Shown here: positions 18,910 through 28,264 of the stretch, one piece after another
How positions within the stretch are numbered: position 1 is the stretch's first letter
Layout: each line of letters begins with the position of its first letter
Source: Akkermansiaceae bacterium
GTDB lineage: Bacteria; Verrucomicrobiota; Verrucomicrobiia; Verrucomicrobiales; Akkermansiaceae
Assembly (NCBI GenBank): GCA_013041925.1
Contig: JABDRB010000026.1
Span: forward strand, 62,001-126,000
Direction of reading: 5' to 3'
DNA: 64,000 nt
Made by a program: the position numbers and the translations under genes
Notes under the pieces: model-generated
What the model was told of the DNA's origin: nothing
Seen by the model: only the letters and a program-made list of their open reading frames with translations
The model's database searches: none

Positions 18910-19827
18910 CTAACGACGACAGGCAAGCGAGAGTTGAGCAATTTTTTTACAAAGCGGTCCGAATGAGTATCCTGCGACCTTCGCCGCCTTAGGCAGCAGG
19001 CTGCTAGCCGTCATCCCTGGGATGGTATTGGCCTCGAGCACATAAGGTTGCCCGGCCTCATCTAATAAAACATCCACGCGCGAGTAGGTTTCTATCCCAA
19101 GCGCACAGTGAGCCGCAAGAGCGGCCTCTTGCACAAGCACCGTGGTATGCTCATCCAGCTCAGCCGGACAATAGTAATCGGTGCCACCATCGTTGTTGAG
19201 CCATGGATACTTGTTACTCATATCATAAAACCCACTACGCGGCGCAATATGAACAACAGGCAAAGCTACACCATCCAGCACACCCACGGTGAGCTCTTTC
19301 CCCACAATCATCTGCTCAACCAACACCTCGTCACCGTATTGAGCCGCATCTTCCATGGCGGCCATCGCCTCAGCCTCGTCATGCACAATGTGAACCCCCA
19401 CGCTGGAACCTTCACGGGGAGGTTTAACAACATAAGGTAGCGGCATCACTGGAAGCCTCACACCCTGCGAACAATCGACAATTTCCGATGCTGGGGTGGG
19501 CACGTTGTGATCAACAAAAACCTGTTTGCTGGCCACCTTATCAAAGGCCACACGGCTGCTCTCGACACCGGCACCCGTGTATGGAACGCCGCGCTCCTCG
19601 AGCATCGTCTGCAATTCCCCATCCTCACCAAAGGTGCCATGGATGACATTAAAACAAAGACCGGTCTCATCGGGGAGCTTGAGTGTATGATCGGTCACAT
19701 CCACAGGCAAAGCATTGAGACCTTCATCGAGGAGGGCCTTGAGCACGGCATGCCCGGACGCCAGCGACACCTCGCGTTCGGAACCTGGGCCACCCATGAG
19801 GACGGCGATGAGTAAATTATGATCCAT
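18910..19827 (-). CDS. ddl: D-alanine--D-alanine ligase
   Basis: 305 residues, a normal Ddl length. The N-terminal domain carries the glycine-rich MGGPGSEREVS motif. The ATP-grasp core has YVVKPPREGSSVGV, the lid segment, SRVDVLLDEAGQPYVLEANTIPGMT with the Mg-binding Glu and Asn, and a terminal helix. It forms the D-Ala-D-Ala dipeptide that MurF attaches. It lies 14 nt after murC/B and 35 nt before ftsQ, so it is most likely co-transcribed with both. Confidence 0.96.
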   Translation of the reverse strand: MDHNLLIAVLMGGPGSEREVSLASGHAVLKALLDEGLNALPVDVTDHTLKLPDETGLCFNVIHGTFGEDGELQTMLEERGVPYTGAGVESSRVAFDKVASKQVFVDHNVPTPASEIVDCSQGVRLPVMPLPYVVKPPREGSSVGVHIVHDEAEAMAAMEDAAQYGDEVLVEQMIVGKELTVGVLDGVALPVVHIAPRSGFYDMSNKYPWLNNDGGTDYYCPAELDEHTTVLVQEAALAAHCALGIETYSRVDVLLDEAGQPYVLEANTIPGMTASSLLPKAAKVAGYSFGPLCKKIAQLSLACRR

Positions 19828-19841
19828 TCTGATTGTTGGGT

Positions 19842-22172
19842 TTAAAATGCACTTTCGTCTTCACCGATGACCTGAACCTCGGTTTCCATCGTGATGTTGC
19901 GTAGGGATTTTGCCTTGCTGCGAATAGCTTCGATCAGGCCTAGCACATCGGCTGCCTTCGCCTTACCGCGGTTGACAATAAAGTTTCCATGTTCCATCGA
20001 GACCTGGGCATTCCCGACCGATGCATCCTTCATCCCTAATTCATCGACCAACTTCCCTGCGGGGATTTCCTCTGGGTTTTTAAAAATGCATCCCGCACTA
20101 GCGGCGATCGGTTGAGACGCACGGCGTTTCTTTTTTGATTCATCCATGCGCTGCGCAATGCTCGCTGAGTCAGACCGCTGCGCTTGAAACTTCGCCACCA
20201 AGGCAAAGTTACTACGAAGTTCAGGCACGTTCCGGTAATGGGCCGTGATTTGGTCACGTGTGCGCTCGCGGATCTCCCCGTCCTCGTCCAAAAAGGTCAC
20301 ACCGATCACTTGGTCAAAGGTTTCCGTGCCCATGGCCCCTGCATTCATCCGTAGCCCACCCCCGACATTTCCTGGAATACCTTCCATCCACTCCATCCCC
20401 GTCAGACCATGAGAGGCGGCAACACTCGCTACCTTTTTAAATCGGGCACCCGCGCCCGCGATGATCGTGTCACCCTCCACCCGCACATCGGAAAAGGCTC
20501 CCCCGGTGGGATGGATCACAGCACCGCGAATCCCGCCGTCACGCACAAGGAGGTTCGATCCCCGTCCGACAACACGCTGCGGGATACCCCGATCTCGGCA
20601 ATAACGGACAAGCGTTGAAAAAGCATCCAAACTGTGGGGCTCAAGCCAGAACTGAGCCGGCCCGCCACAGAGGATCGTGGTGTGGCGACTCATCGGTTCA
20701 TACAAGCTACCCGTTGCCTCGCCATCCTTGCAGTAGCGTAACATCTCCTCGAGCACCGTCCTATCACGAGCAATCTTGGTACCAATCTCATGTACGTTTC
20801 CAGCACCAAGGGTGATTAACAAATCACCCTCACTGAGCGCATTCCCCACAGCATGATGGGCAGCATGAACCGCACCCACAACCTCCGCTCGGGTATCACC
20901 ATTCGCCTCAATCGCATCTACGATGGTTTGCGCCGTAACCCCCTCGATCGGCAACTCACTCGCAGGGTAGATGTCCGTCACAAAAACACGATCGGCCGCC
21001 TGCAGCGCTTTCCCAAAATCATCCGCCAGCTTCTGAGTCCGACTATACCGGTGCGGTTGGAAAACAACCACCAGCCGCTCTGGCATCAATGATCGGGCCG
21101 TCTGCAACGTCGCCGCCACCTCGGTCGGATGATGACCATAGTCATCGATGATCCGCAACTTAGGCGATAGATACTTGTTTTCAAAACGTCTTCTCGCACC
21201 CGCAAAGGTCGAGAGCGCACGCGCGACAAGTTGAAAATCCATCTCAGCCGCATCAGCCACAGCCATGGCGGCCAAGGCATTAAGCACGTTGTGACGGCCT
21301 GGAATCCCCAGCTCGACACGACCTAAAAATTCCCCGCGCCGAATCACATCGAAGGTTACCGCCCCACCCGCCTCGCGCACATCACGAGCAACAAAATCAG
21401 CATGCTCCCATCCGTAAGAAACCGCACCTTCCCTCCCAGAGCAAAGTTCATGGGCAACCGGACACCCCGCAAAGTAGATTTTATTCCCCCGTGTTTGATC
21501 CAACAAGGTCGTAAAAACCTCCTTGATATGATCAATCCCACTGTAGAAATCCAAATGCTCTTCTTCGATATTGAGCACCACACAATGTTCCGGCTGATAG
21601 AGTGCCAACGTCCCATCACTCTCATCCCCCTCGGCCACCATCAACTCACAATTTTCCTCCCAGTGGGCATTGGCACCCAACACCGGAATCTCAGCTCCGA
21701 CGTAATGGCATGGCATGACCCCACTACGCCTGATGACATGAGCACTCATCGCCGATGTCGTCGTCTTCCCATGAGTCCCCGCAATCACCACCCCCTTACG
21801 GGTATGTAAAATAGCCGCCAAACACTCGGCTCGGCGGATACACGGAATACCATGAGCCCGCGCCTCAGCACGTGCCACATTATCCTCGCGAATAGCCGAT
21901 GAATAAACAACCACGTCCGCACCATGCACTTCCTCCGCACGATGGGGGCTGGAAAAAATAAGACCCAATCCCTGCATGCGCTGCGTCTCCCCACTGGTCA
22001 CCCTATCCGACCCGCTGACACGATGACCCATTCCCAACAGAAGAAGCGCCAAGCCACTCATCCCCGATCCTGCAACACCCACAAGATGCACCTTCACCGG
22101 ATCTTCTCGGTCGATCAGTCGTTTACTTAGTTCATCAATCTTCATTCCTTCAAAAATTTCAGCATTATTCAC
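19842..22172 (-). CDS. murC/murB: Fused MurC-MurB: UDP-MurNAc--L-alanine ligase and UDP-MurNAc dehydrogenase
   Basis: 776 residues. Residues 1-485 are MurC: UDP-sugar loop GVAGSGMSG, ATP site GTHGKTTT (132-139), the EGDESDGT carbamoyl-lysine region and YGHHPTEV. Residues 495-776 are MurB: FAD site GRGSNLLVRDGG and GIPGNVGGGLRMNAGAMG, then SAGCIFKNP, where a Cys stands at the position of the proton-donating Ser of E. coli MurB. One protein would thus perform both the enolpyruvyl reduction and the next ligation. The gene follows murG by 9 nt. I see no stop or frameshift at the junction, so the fusion is real in this sequence. Confidence 0.95.
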   Translation of the reverse strand: MNNAEIFEGMKIDELSKRLIDREDPVKVHLVGVAGSGMSGLALLLLGMGHRVSGSDRVTSGETQRMQGLGLIFSSPHRAEEVHGADVVVYSSAIREDNVARAEARAHGIPCIRRAECLAAILHTRKGVVIAGTHGKTTTSAMSAHVIRRSGVMPCHYVGAEIPVLGANAHWEENCELMVAEGDESDGTLALYQPEHCVVLNIEEEHLDFYSGIDHIKEVFTTLLDQTRGNKIYFAGCPVAHELCSGREGAVSYGWEHADFVARDVREAGGAVTFDVIRRGEFLGRVELGIPGRHNVLNALAAMAVADAAEMDFQLVARALSTFAGARRRFENKYLSPKLRIIDDYGHHPTEVAATLQTARSLMPERLVVVFQPHRYSRTQKLADDFGKALQAADRVFVTDIYPASELPIEGVTAQTIVDAIEANGDTRAEVVGAVHAAHHAVGNALSEGDLLITLGAGNVHEIGTKIARDRTVLEEMLRYCKDGEATGSLYEPMSRHTTILCGGPAQFWLEPHSLDAFSTLVRYCRDRGIPQRVVGRGSNLLVRDGGIRGAVIHPTGGAFSDVRVEGDTIIAGAGARFKKVASVAASHGLTGMEWMEGIPGNVGGGLRMNAGAMGTETFDQVIGVTFLDEDGEIRERTRDQITAHYRNVPELRSNFALVAKFQAQRSDSASIAQRMDESKKKRRASQPIAASAGCIFKNPEEIPAGKLVDELGMKDASVGNAQVSMEHGNFIVNRGKAKAADVLGLIEAIRSKAKSLRNITMETEVQVIGEDESAF

Positions 22173-22181
22173 ATTGCACCA

Positions 22182-23279
22182 TCAGCTCAGCACCTCCACC
22201 GAGATCTCATCACAAATTTTACCCGCAGCCCCCCTGAGTGCAAGGCCATCCGCCATCGCCGCCATCTCTTGCATCACCTCATCACCCTCAACCATCCGCG
22301 TCAGATCCGCCACCAATCCCCCCGCATCCAGATCGACTTCCTGCCTCATCACCGCCGCCCCAGCCCCATCAAACACCTTGGCATTCACCGACTGATGATC
22401 ATCCGCCGCATACGGGTAAGGCACAAGAATCGACGGCATCGCCACATAAGCAAGCTCGGTCATACTCGACGCGCCAGACCGACACACAGCCACGTCACAA
22501 GCCGCGTAGGCCGACGCCATGTCATCACAAAAGGAAAGCACATGATAGCCGTCACGCTCGGCGGCCATCTGCTTGACGCGATCGTAGTCAAAGGCACCCG
22601 TGATATGGAGAAATTGGAGACCCGGCATTGCCTTGGCCGCCTCCACCACCAACGTGTTGAGTCGTTTCGCCCCCTGACTCCCGCCCATCACCAACACGGC
22701 GCGACCCTCAGCGGAAAGATCATACTTCGCCCTCGCCGCCGACCGATCTGGCAGCGCTGCCAATTCATCACGGACCGGGGTGCCCGTAACCACGACATCA
22801 GATTGCGGGAAGTATCTCGCCGCCGCTTCAAACCCGACCAAGACCTTACTGCACCAGCGGGCGGTAAGCCGGTTCGCCTTGCCCGGCAGCGCATTGGAAT
22901 CATGGACATAGGTCCGCAACCCCAGCTTTTTCCCAGCCAGAACGGGAGGAAGCGAGGTAAATCCCCCCATCCCCAACACGGCGTCACACCCGTGATGCTG
23001 AAGAATCCTCCGGCACTGCCTCACCGTTTTCCAAAGTTTAAAAAGAAAGGGGATCATCTTCGGCGAAAACGTCGATGGCTTGGCAATCGCCGGCACCGTC
23101 TGAAATGCCAGGTCCCCGTATTTCTCCGACGCCTCAGCATCCACCTTTTTTTCAGAAATCAACAGCCTCACAGAATGCCCCCGCTTCTCGAGCTCCTCAG
23201 CCACAGCAATACCCGGAAACAAGTGTCCCCCAGTGCCGCCACAGGCGATTAATACATTCATTTTCTTAGACATACCCAT
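22182..23279 (-). CDS. murG: UDP-GlcNAc--lipid I GlcNAc transferase MurG
   Basis: 365 residues of GT28 fold. The N-terminal glycine loop is CGGTGGHLFPG, the second G-loop is VMGGSQGAK, and the UDP-GlcNAc pocket includes CRSGASSMTELAYVAMPSILVPYPYAADDHQ. It makes lipid II from lipid I on the cytoplasmic face of the membrane. Start at ATG 23279; ATGs at 23273 and 23261 are in frame and the last sits directly before the conserved VLIACGG strand. It is the first gene of the detached half of the dcw cluster and has its own promoter candidate upstream. Confidence 0.96.
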   Translation of the reverse strand: MGMSKKMNVLIACGGTGGHLFPGIAVAEELEKRGHSVRLLISEKKVDAEASEKYGDLAFQTVPAIAKPSTFSPKMIPFLFKLWKTVRQCRRILQHHGCDAVLGMGGFTSLPPVLAGKKLGLRTYVHDSNALPGKANRLTARWCSKVLVGFEAAARYFPQSDVVVTGTPVRDELAALPDRSAARAKYDLSAEGRAVLVMGGSQGAKRLNTLVVEAAKAMPGLQFLHITGAFDYDRVKQMAAERDGYHVLSFCDDMASAYAACDVAVCRSGASSMTELAYVAMPSILVPYPYAADDHQSVNAKVFDGAGAAVMRQEVDLDAGGLVADLTRMVEGDEVMQEMAAMADGLALRGAAGKICDEISVEVLS

Positions 23280-23321
23280 ATCACTGCATCTCAGGCCTTA
23301 GCGTGTAATCTGCGCCCGCCC

Positions 23322-23350
23322 ACTATGCTAAATTACCAAGGATCCTTCAA
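23322..23350 (-). promoter_or_regulatory. Candidate sigma-70-type promoter for murG
   Basis: TTGAAG (23345-23350, minus strand) and CATAGT (23322-23327) are spaced by 17 bp, each matching four of six consensus positions. It would give a leader of roughly 35 nt before murG. A promoter is needed here because the upstream neighbour is divergent. Seen by eye only. Confidence 0.4.
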
Positions 23351-23469
23351 TGCTTAATGTTCGTTAAATACCGACCCGCACCCGCATTTTACAACAAATT
23401 CACCCTGATGATCAAATCTTCCGTGTCTTCCCCTCTCCTAGCGGCTATGAAAAACGCGTGAGCGCCGCC

Positions 23470-26103
23470 ATGGACACCGATGACCTTTACCCGTTCCTGA
23501 CATCAGGCGACTGGAAAACCACCTTTTCCAGCTCCGTGTTGGCCGCCGGTTTCAAAACCGCGCGCGCCAAACAAATCACCCGCTGCGTGGCAGAACAACT
23601 CGATACCCACGACATCGAGATCACCGCCAGCATCATCGATCATGCCGGCCACCAAGACGAAACAACCATCGCACTCTGGTCTGAAAACGGGACTATCCAG
23701 ATCGACACCTCCTGCACCTGCGCAGTCCGCACCTGTTGCGTCCACGCCGCGGCCACCCTCGAACACCTCAGCCGCCCAGGCCGACTCGATAAAGCGTTCG
23801 GTGAGCTCGCCGAAGCCCCCACCACCGACACCCTCGCCCCCCGATTGCCCGTCACCTCACCCGAGGTAAAAACCCCCGACGACCCAGTCTTTCACCTCTA
23901 CATTCAATGCCGCCCGCAAGGTGACCGCTCATCTTGGCTCCCAGAAATCTATGCCAGCGCCCACGTCCACTACGGCAATGACACCTACCCGCTCGACCCC
24001 GCAGGCAACCTCTCCCCACCCCGCAATCGCGCCGCAGAGATGACCGCCCTGAATACCCTCTACGCACTCGACCTCATTCCAGGAGCAGAAAACCCACCGC
24101 CCTCACTCAAAAAACTCACCCCCGCACCAGCCAACGGCACACTTTGGGCACCCAACAGCAAAGATTGGCAACCCAGCATCTACTGGCAACGCTTCCGCCA
24201 CGAGGGCGTGCCAGCCCTTGAAAAACGCGGGTGGAAAGTGGCTATCGCCCACAATGCCACCCCCGAACCCCTCCGCTTCAACACGTCAAGCTGGCGCGCC
24301 GAATTCATCGAGGAAAGCAAAGGATGGTTCAGCCTCTCCGCCGGATTTGAGATCGATGGTGAACGCATCGACCTCCAGCCGATCCTCGCAACCTTGGTCG
24401 AATACCATTTCCTCGAGCTCACCGAAAACATGCCGGACGGCCAGGAGTTTCTCATCTTCCTCGCCGACGGCCGAGGCCTGACACTCCCCGTCGGACGCTT
24501 CCGCCGTATCCTCACCCACCTCGGCGAACTCATGGATTTTAAGTTTTCCGATCGACCGATCAAGCTGCACAAGATCGAGGCCGCGCAACTCGTCGACACC
24601 CTCGCCGAGGACGATCCAGACTTCAGCCCGCCTACCGAAATAGAAACACTGCACCCGTCCACACTCAACACCCAGCATCCCGATATCCCCCAAGCACTCT
24701 GCGCCACCCTTCGCGATTACCAACGCGAGGGCTACGAATGGATGCAATTCCTCGCCAACAACCACCTCCACGGCATCCTCGCCGACGACATGGGCCTCGG
24801 CAAAACCATGCAGACACTCGCCCACATCCTCGCCGAAAAAGAAAAAGGCAACACACTCCCCAACCTCGTGATCGCACCCACCAGTGTGGTCGAAAACTGG
24901 CAGCGCGAAGCTGCAAAGTTTGCCCCCTCACTCAAGATCACCATCCTCCAAGGTGCCGACCGATCACGCCGATTTTCCGAGTTGGCCGACACGGACATTG
25001 CGCTCACCTCCTACGCCCTCCTCCACCGTGACCTCGAACACTTCACCCGTCAGCCGTTCCACCTCTGCATCCTCGACGAGGCGCAGCACATTAAAAACCC
25101 CGACTCTCAGGTCTCCCATGCCGTGCGCCAGCTTCACGCCCAGCACCGCATCTGCCTCTCCGGCACCCCCATCGAGAACCATCTCGGCGAGCTCTGGAGC
25201 TTGTTCGATTTCTTGATCCCCGGCCTGCTTGCCACCTCCGAAACCTTCCGAGAAACCTTCCGCACTCCCATCGAAAAAGAGGGCAACCAGCAACGCGCCG
25301 ACGCCCTCGCCAGCAAGGTAGGACCACTCATCCTCCGTCGAACCAAAGATCAAGTCGCCACCGAACTCCCGCCGAAAACCGAGATCCCACATTTCATCGA
25401 GCTCAGCTCCGATGAAAAAGACGTCTACGAAACCGTGCGCTCAACCATGGACAAACACGTCCGACAAGCCCTCGCCATCCGCGGCCAGCAAGCACAAATC
25501 GTCTTCCTCGACGCCCTGCTCAAACTTCGCCAAATCTGCTGCCACCGATCACTCCTCAGCACCAGCGAGACCAACCCAACACCCGCAAGCTCGGCCAAGT
25601 TCGACTACCTCACCGGCCTCCTCGAAACCCTCAAACAAGAAGGAAGACGTGTCCTCCTCTTCTCCCAGTTCACTTCCATGCTCGAGATCATCGAGCACCA
25701 CCTGATCACACAAAATACCCGCTACCTCAAACTTACAGGCGCTACAAAAAATCGCCAAGACCTCGTCGAAAAATTCCAAGCTGGCGACACCGAGGTCTTC
25801 CTCATCTCCCTCAAAGCCGGCGGCACCGGCCTCACCCTCACCGCCGCCGATACCGTCATCCACTACGACCCATGGTGGAATCCCGCCGCAGAAAATCAAG
25901 CCACCGACCGCGCCTACCGCATCGGCCAGGACAAACCCGTCTTTGTCCATAAACTCATCTGCCAAGGCACCGTCGAACAACGCATCCAAAAAATGCAGGA
26001 AAAAAAAGGCAGCATCTCCGAGTCCATCCTCACCGCCTCACTCAATCAACTTAAACTCGATGACGACATCCTCACCCAGCTGCTCGCCCCCATCGGCAGC
26101 TAA
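23470..26103 (+). CDS. SWIM zinc-finger SNF2-family DNA translocase/helicase
   Basis: About 877 residues from ATG 23470 (GTG at 23458 is in frame). The N-terminal SWIM-like finger is CTCAVRTCCVHA. A long middle region follows, then a SWI2/SNF2 ATPase: Walker A in DDMGLGKTMQTL, DEAQ box, SGTPIENHLGELWS, and the helicase C lobe with LLFSQFTSM, SLKAGGTGLTLT and the arginine finger region ATDRAYRIGQ. This is the bacterial HepA/RapA-related, SWIM-containing type. It probably moves along double-stranded DNA to remodel protein-DNA complexes. It is divergent from murG and lies inside the break in the dcw cluster; its link to cell wall genes is probably positional only. Confidence 0.92.
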   Translation: MDTDDLYPFLTSGDWKTTFSSSVLAAGFKTARAKQITRCVAEQLDTHDIEITASIIDHAGHQDETTIALWSENGTIQIDTSCTCAVRTCCVHAAATLEHLSRPGRLDKAFGELAEAPTTDTLAPRLPVTSPEVKTPDDPVFHLYIQCRPQGDRSSWLPEIYASAHVHYGNDTYPLDPAGNLSPPRNRAAEMTALNTLYALDLIPGAENPPPSLKKLTPAPANGTLWAPNSKDWQPSIYWQRFRHEGVPALEKRGWKVAIAHNATPEPLRFNTSSWRAEFIEESKGWFSLSAGFEIDGERIDLQPILATLVEYHFLELTENMPDGQEFLIFLADGRGLTLPVGRFRRILTHLGELMDFKFSDRPIKLHKIEAAQLVDTLAEDDPDFSPPTEIETLHPSTLNTQHPDIPQALCATLRDYQREGYEWMQFLANNHLHGILADDMGLGKTMQTLAHILAEKEKGNTLPNLVIAPTSVVENWQREAAKFAPSLKITILQGADRSRRFSELADTDIALTSYALLHRDLEHFTRQPFHLCILDEAQHIKNPDSQVSHAVRQLHAQHRICLSGTPIENHLGELWSLFDFLIPGLLATSETFRETFRTPIEKEGNQQRADALASKVGPLILRRTKDQVATELPPKTEIPHFIELSSDEKDVYETVRSTMDKHVRQALAIRGQQAQIVFLDALLKLRQICCHRSLLSTSETNPTPASSAKFDYLTGLLETLKQEGRRVLLFSQFTSMLEIIEHHLITQNTRYLKLTGATKNRQDLVEKFQAGDTEVFLISLKAGGTGLTLTAADTVIHYDPWWNPAAENQATDRAYRIGQDKPVFVHKLICQGTVEQRIQKMQEKKGSISESILTASLNQLKLDDDILTQLLAPIGS

Positions 26104-26195
26104 ACATTTGCCATCATTTCGCAACTTTTTCCGACCGCACGGGTTGGATCCTCAGTCACCCCAACTCGCCCCCAGCCGCAAGCGTCATCTTCCCC

Positions 26196-28244
26196 ATGAA
26201 AATCTCCTCCATCACCCCCCTCTTCCTGCTCGCCGCAGCCGCCCTTTCCCCCCTCTTGGAGGCCAAGCCATTCTCTCAGAAAACCGTGCGCAGCACCAGT
26301 AACCAAATCGACCAACTGGTGGCCGACTACCTCCAGAAAAAGAACATCAAGGCCAACCCCGTCATCGACGACGCCACCTTCGCCCGCCGATCATTCATCA
26401 CCATCACAGGCCGTATCCCAACCGCCGAGGAAGCGCGCGCATTTATCCATGATACCCAGTCAGACAAACGCCGCACACTCGTCGACACCCTGATCCACTC
26501 CAAAGGCTACGAGTCACGTATGTTTAACTTCTGGGCCAACCTCTTACGCCTCAAAACCAACCACGAGAAATACGGACTCGGATGGCATACCTGGATCCGA
26601 AACGCTGTGGCCAACAACACGCCCTATGATCAGTTTGTCCACGCCATGATCAGTGCGGACGGCATGTCCGCTGAAAACCCCGCCGTCGGCTACTACCTCC
26701 GCGACCGCGGCATGCTGCTCGATAACATCAGCAACACAGCACAGATCTTTCTCGGCACCCAGATCGGATGCGCGCAGTGCCATGATCACCCTTTTGAGGA
26801 TATCACCCAGCGCCAATACTATGAGTTTGCCGCCTTCGCTGGTGGCACGGAATACAGAAGCTCCGCCGCCAAGGAAAAGGTCAAAGCCATGACCTCACAC
26901 ACACTCAAAGAAAAAGGAACCCAACTCAGCAACCGACTTAACACCAAAAAACGCACTCAAAAACAAAGAGGCGCGGCAAGAAAGACAGCCCGCGATTACG
27001 CCAGCCTGTTCAGAGACTTCCACAAAAATGCCATTACCGACAGCCCCCACAAAAAACTCCAACTCCCCCACGACTACCAATACAACGATGGAGAACCCGG
27101 CGAGGTCGTCGAACCCAAAACCTTTTTCGGCGCCTCCGTCAGCAACGTCCCGCCCGCCGATCGCCGTCAAGCATTCGCCGACTGGATCTCCAACCGTCAT
27201 AACCCCTACTTCACCAAAGTCATCGTCAACCGCCTCTGGGCCGAGGTCTTTGGCCGCGGCATCGTCGAGCCTGCCGACGACTGGTCAGAAACAACCAACG
27301 TCTCCCACCCCGAACTCATCGATTACCTCTGCCAGGTCATGATTGCCACCGACTACGATATCCAACAGTTCATGCGCGTGCTCTACCACACCCGGCTGTT
27401 TGAAAGTGCCGTCGCTCCCGAGGAAGCCGCCATGGGGCGCAGCTATGACTTCCGCGGACCCATCCTACGCCGCATGTCAGCCGAGGAAATCCATGATTCG
27501 TTCATCGCACTCGAATTCGGCAACCGCGACAACACCGTGAACAAAAACATCAAAACTCAATGGGACACCTACACCCAAAACGTCAAAAACCTCTTCAAAC
27601 TGCAGCCGGCCCAACTCATCGCCTTGGACACCGCCACCGATGATGCCGAGAAAAAATTCTATGCCGACCGAATCGCGGCACGCAAACTCCGCCAAGAACT
27701 CGAAAAAGCCAGAGGCGAGGGCGATCAGGAAAAAGCTCAGAAACTCCAGCTCCAGCTGCGCAAGCAATACACATCACTCAAACGTAAAAGCCAAAAACAA
27801 AACAACGATGCCCAAGGTAACGAGGAAAATATGATGATGAACATGGTCATGCAGCGCAATCTACGCACCCGAGGAAATCAGTCGATGCGCTCGTCCGAGC
27901 AACCGGCTCCGTTCAAACCCAGTAGCTTTATGCGCCAGTTTGGTGCCTCCGACCGAGAAACGCCAGATGGCTCACACACCCAAGCATCTATCCCGCAGGT
28001 GCTCACCCTCCTCAACGGCCGCGAGGTTACCTCCATGACCGATGGCAAAGGGCTGCTCGCACGCAACCTGCGCAAAACCAACAACCCAAGCGAACGACTC
28101 GATACCCTCTTCCTCTCGATCTACGGGAACCTCCCTAACGCATCCGAACGCAAACGCTATCAAACGATGATGCAATCACCCACGAACATCCAAACACTCG
28201 CTAAAGCCATGCTCAACTCGAAGCGCTTCCTCTTCGTGCAATAA
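26196..28244 (+). CDS. Exported DUF1549/DUF1553 protein
   Basis: 682 residues with a signal peptide (about 1-23). DUF1549 spans about 35-225 and contains CAQCHDHP (Cys192 to His196), a CxxCH motif that could bind heme c. DUF1553 spans about 320-680, with a charged, Lys/Gln-rich helical insert at about 500-560. This domain pair is expanded in Planctomycetes and Verrucomicrobia, generally beside DUF1501 genes; its biochemical role is not established. The DUF1501 gene follows after 20 nt, so the two form an operon. No separate cytochrome (PSCyt1) domain is present, unlike many longer relatives. Confidence 0.9.
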   Translation: MKISSITPLFLLAAAALSPLLEAKPFSQKTVRSTSNQIDQLVADYLQKKNIKANPVIDDATFARRSFITITGRIPTAEEARAFIHDTQSDKRRTLVDTLIHSKGYESRMFNFWANLLRLKTNHEKYGLGWHTWIRNAVANNTPYDQFVHAMISADGMSAENPAVGYYLRDRGMLLDNISNTAQIFLGTQIGCAQCHDHPFEDITQRQYYEFAAFAGGTEYRSSAAKEKVKAMTSHTLKEKGTQLSNRLNTKKRTQKQRGAARKTARDYASLFRDFHKNAITDSPHKKLQLPHDYQYNDGEPGEVVEPKTFFGASVSNVPPADRRQAFADWISNRHNPYFTKVIVNRLWAEVFGRGIVEPADDWSETTNVSHPELIDYLCQVMIATDYDIQQFMRVLYHTRLFESAVAPEEAAMGRSYDFRGPILRRMSAEEIHDSFIALEFGNRDNTVNKNIKTQWDTYTQNVKNLFKLQPAQLIALDTATDDAEKKFYADRIAARKLRQELEKARGEGDQEKAQKLQLQLRKQYTSLKRKSQKQNNDAQGNEENMMMNMVMQRNLRTRGNQSMRSSEQPAPFKPSSFMRQFGASDRETPDGSHTQASIPQVLTLLNGREVTSMTDGKGLLARNLRKTNNPSERLDTLFLSIYGNLPNASERKRYQTMMQSPTNIQTLAKAMLNSKRFLFVQ

Positions 28245-28264
28245 CCACCAAACCCACCGCTCTC

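Noticed and set aside
22269-23252. 327-codon open frame on the plus strand
   Set aside because: Antisense to murG, which has clear GT28 motifs. The shadow product is rich in Arg, His and Pro and has no recognisable domain.
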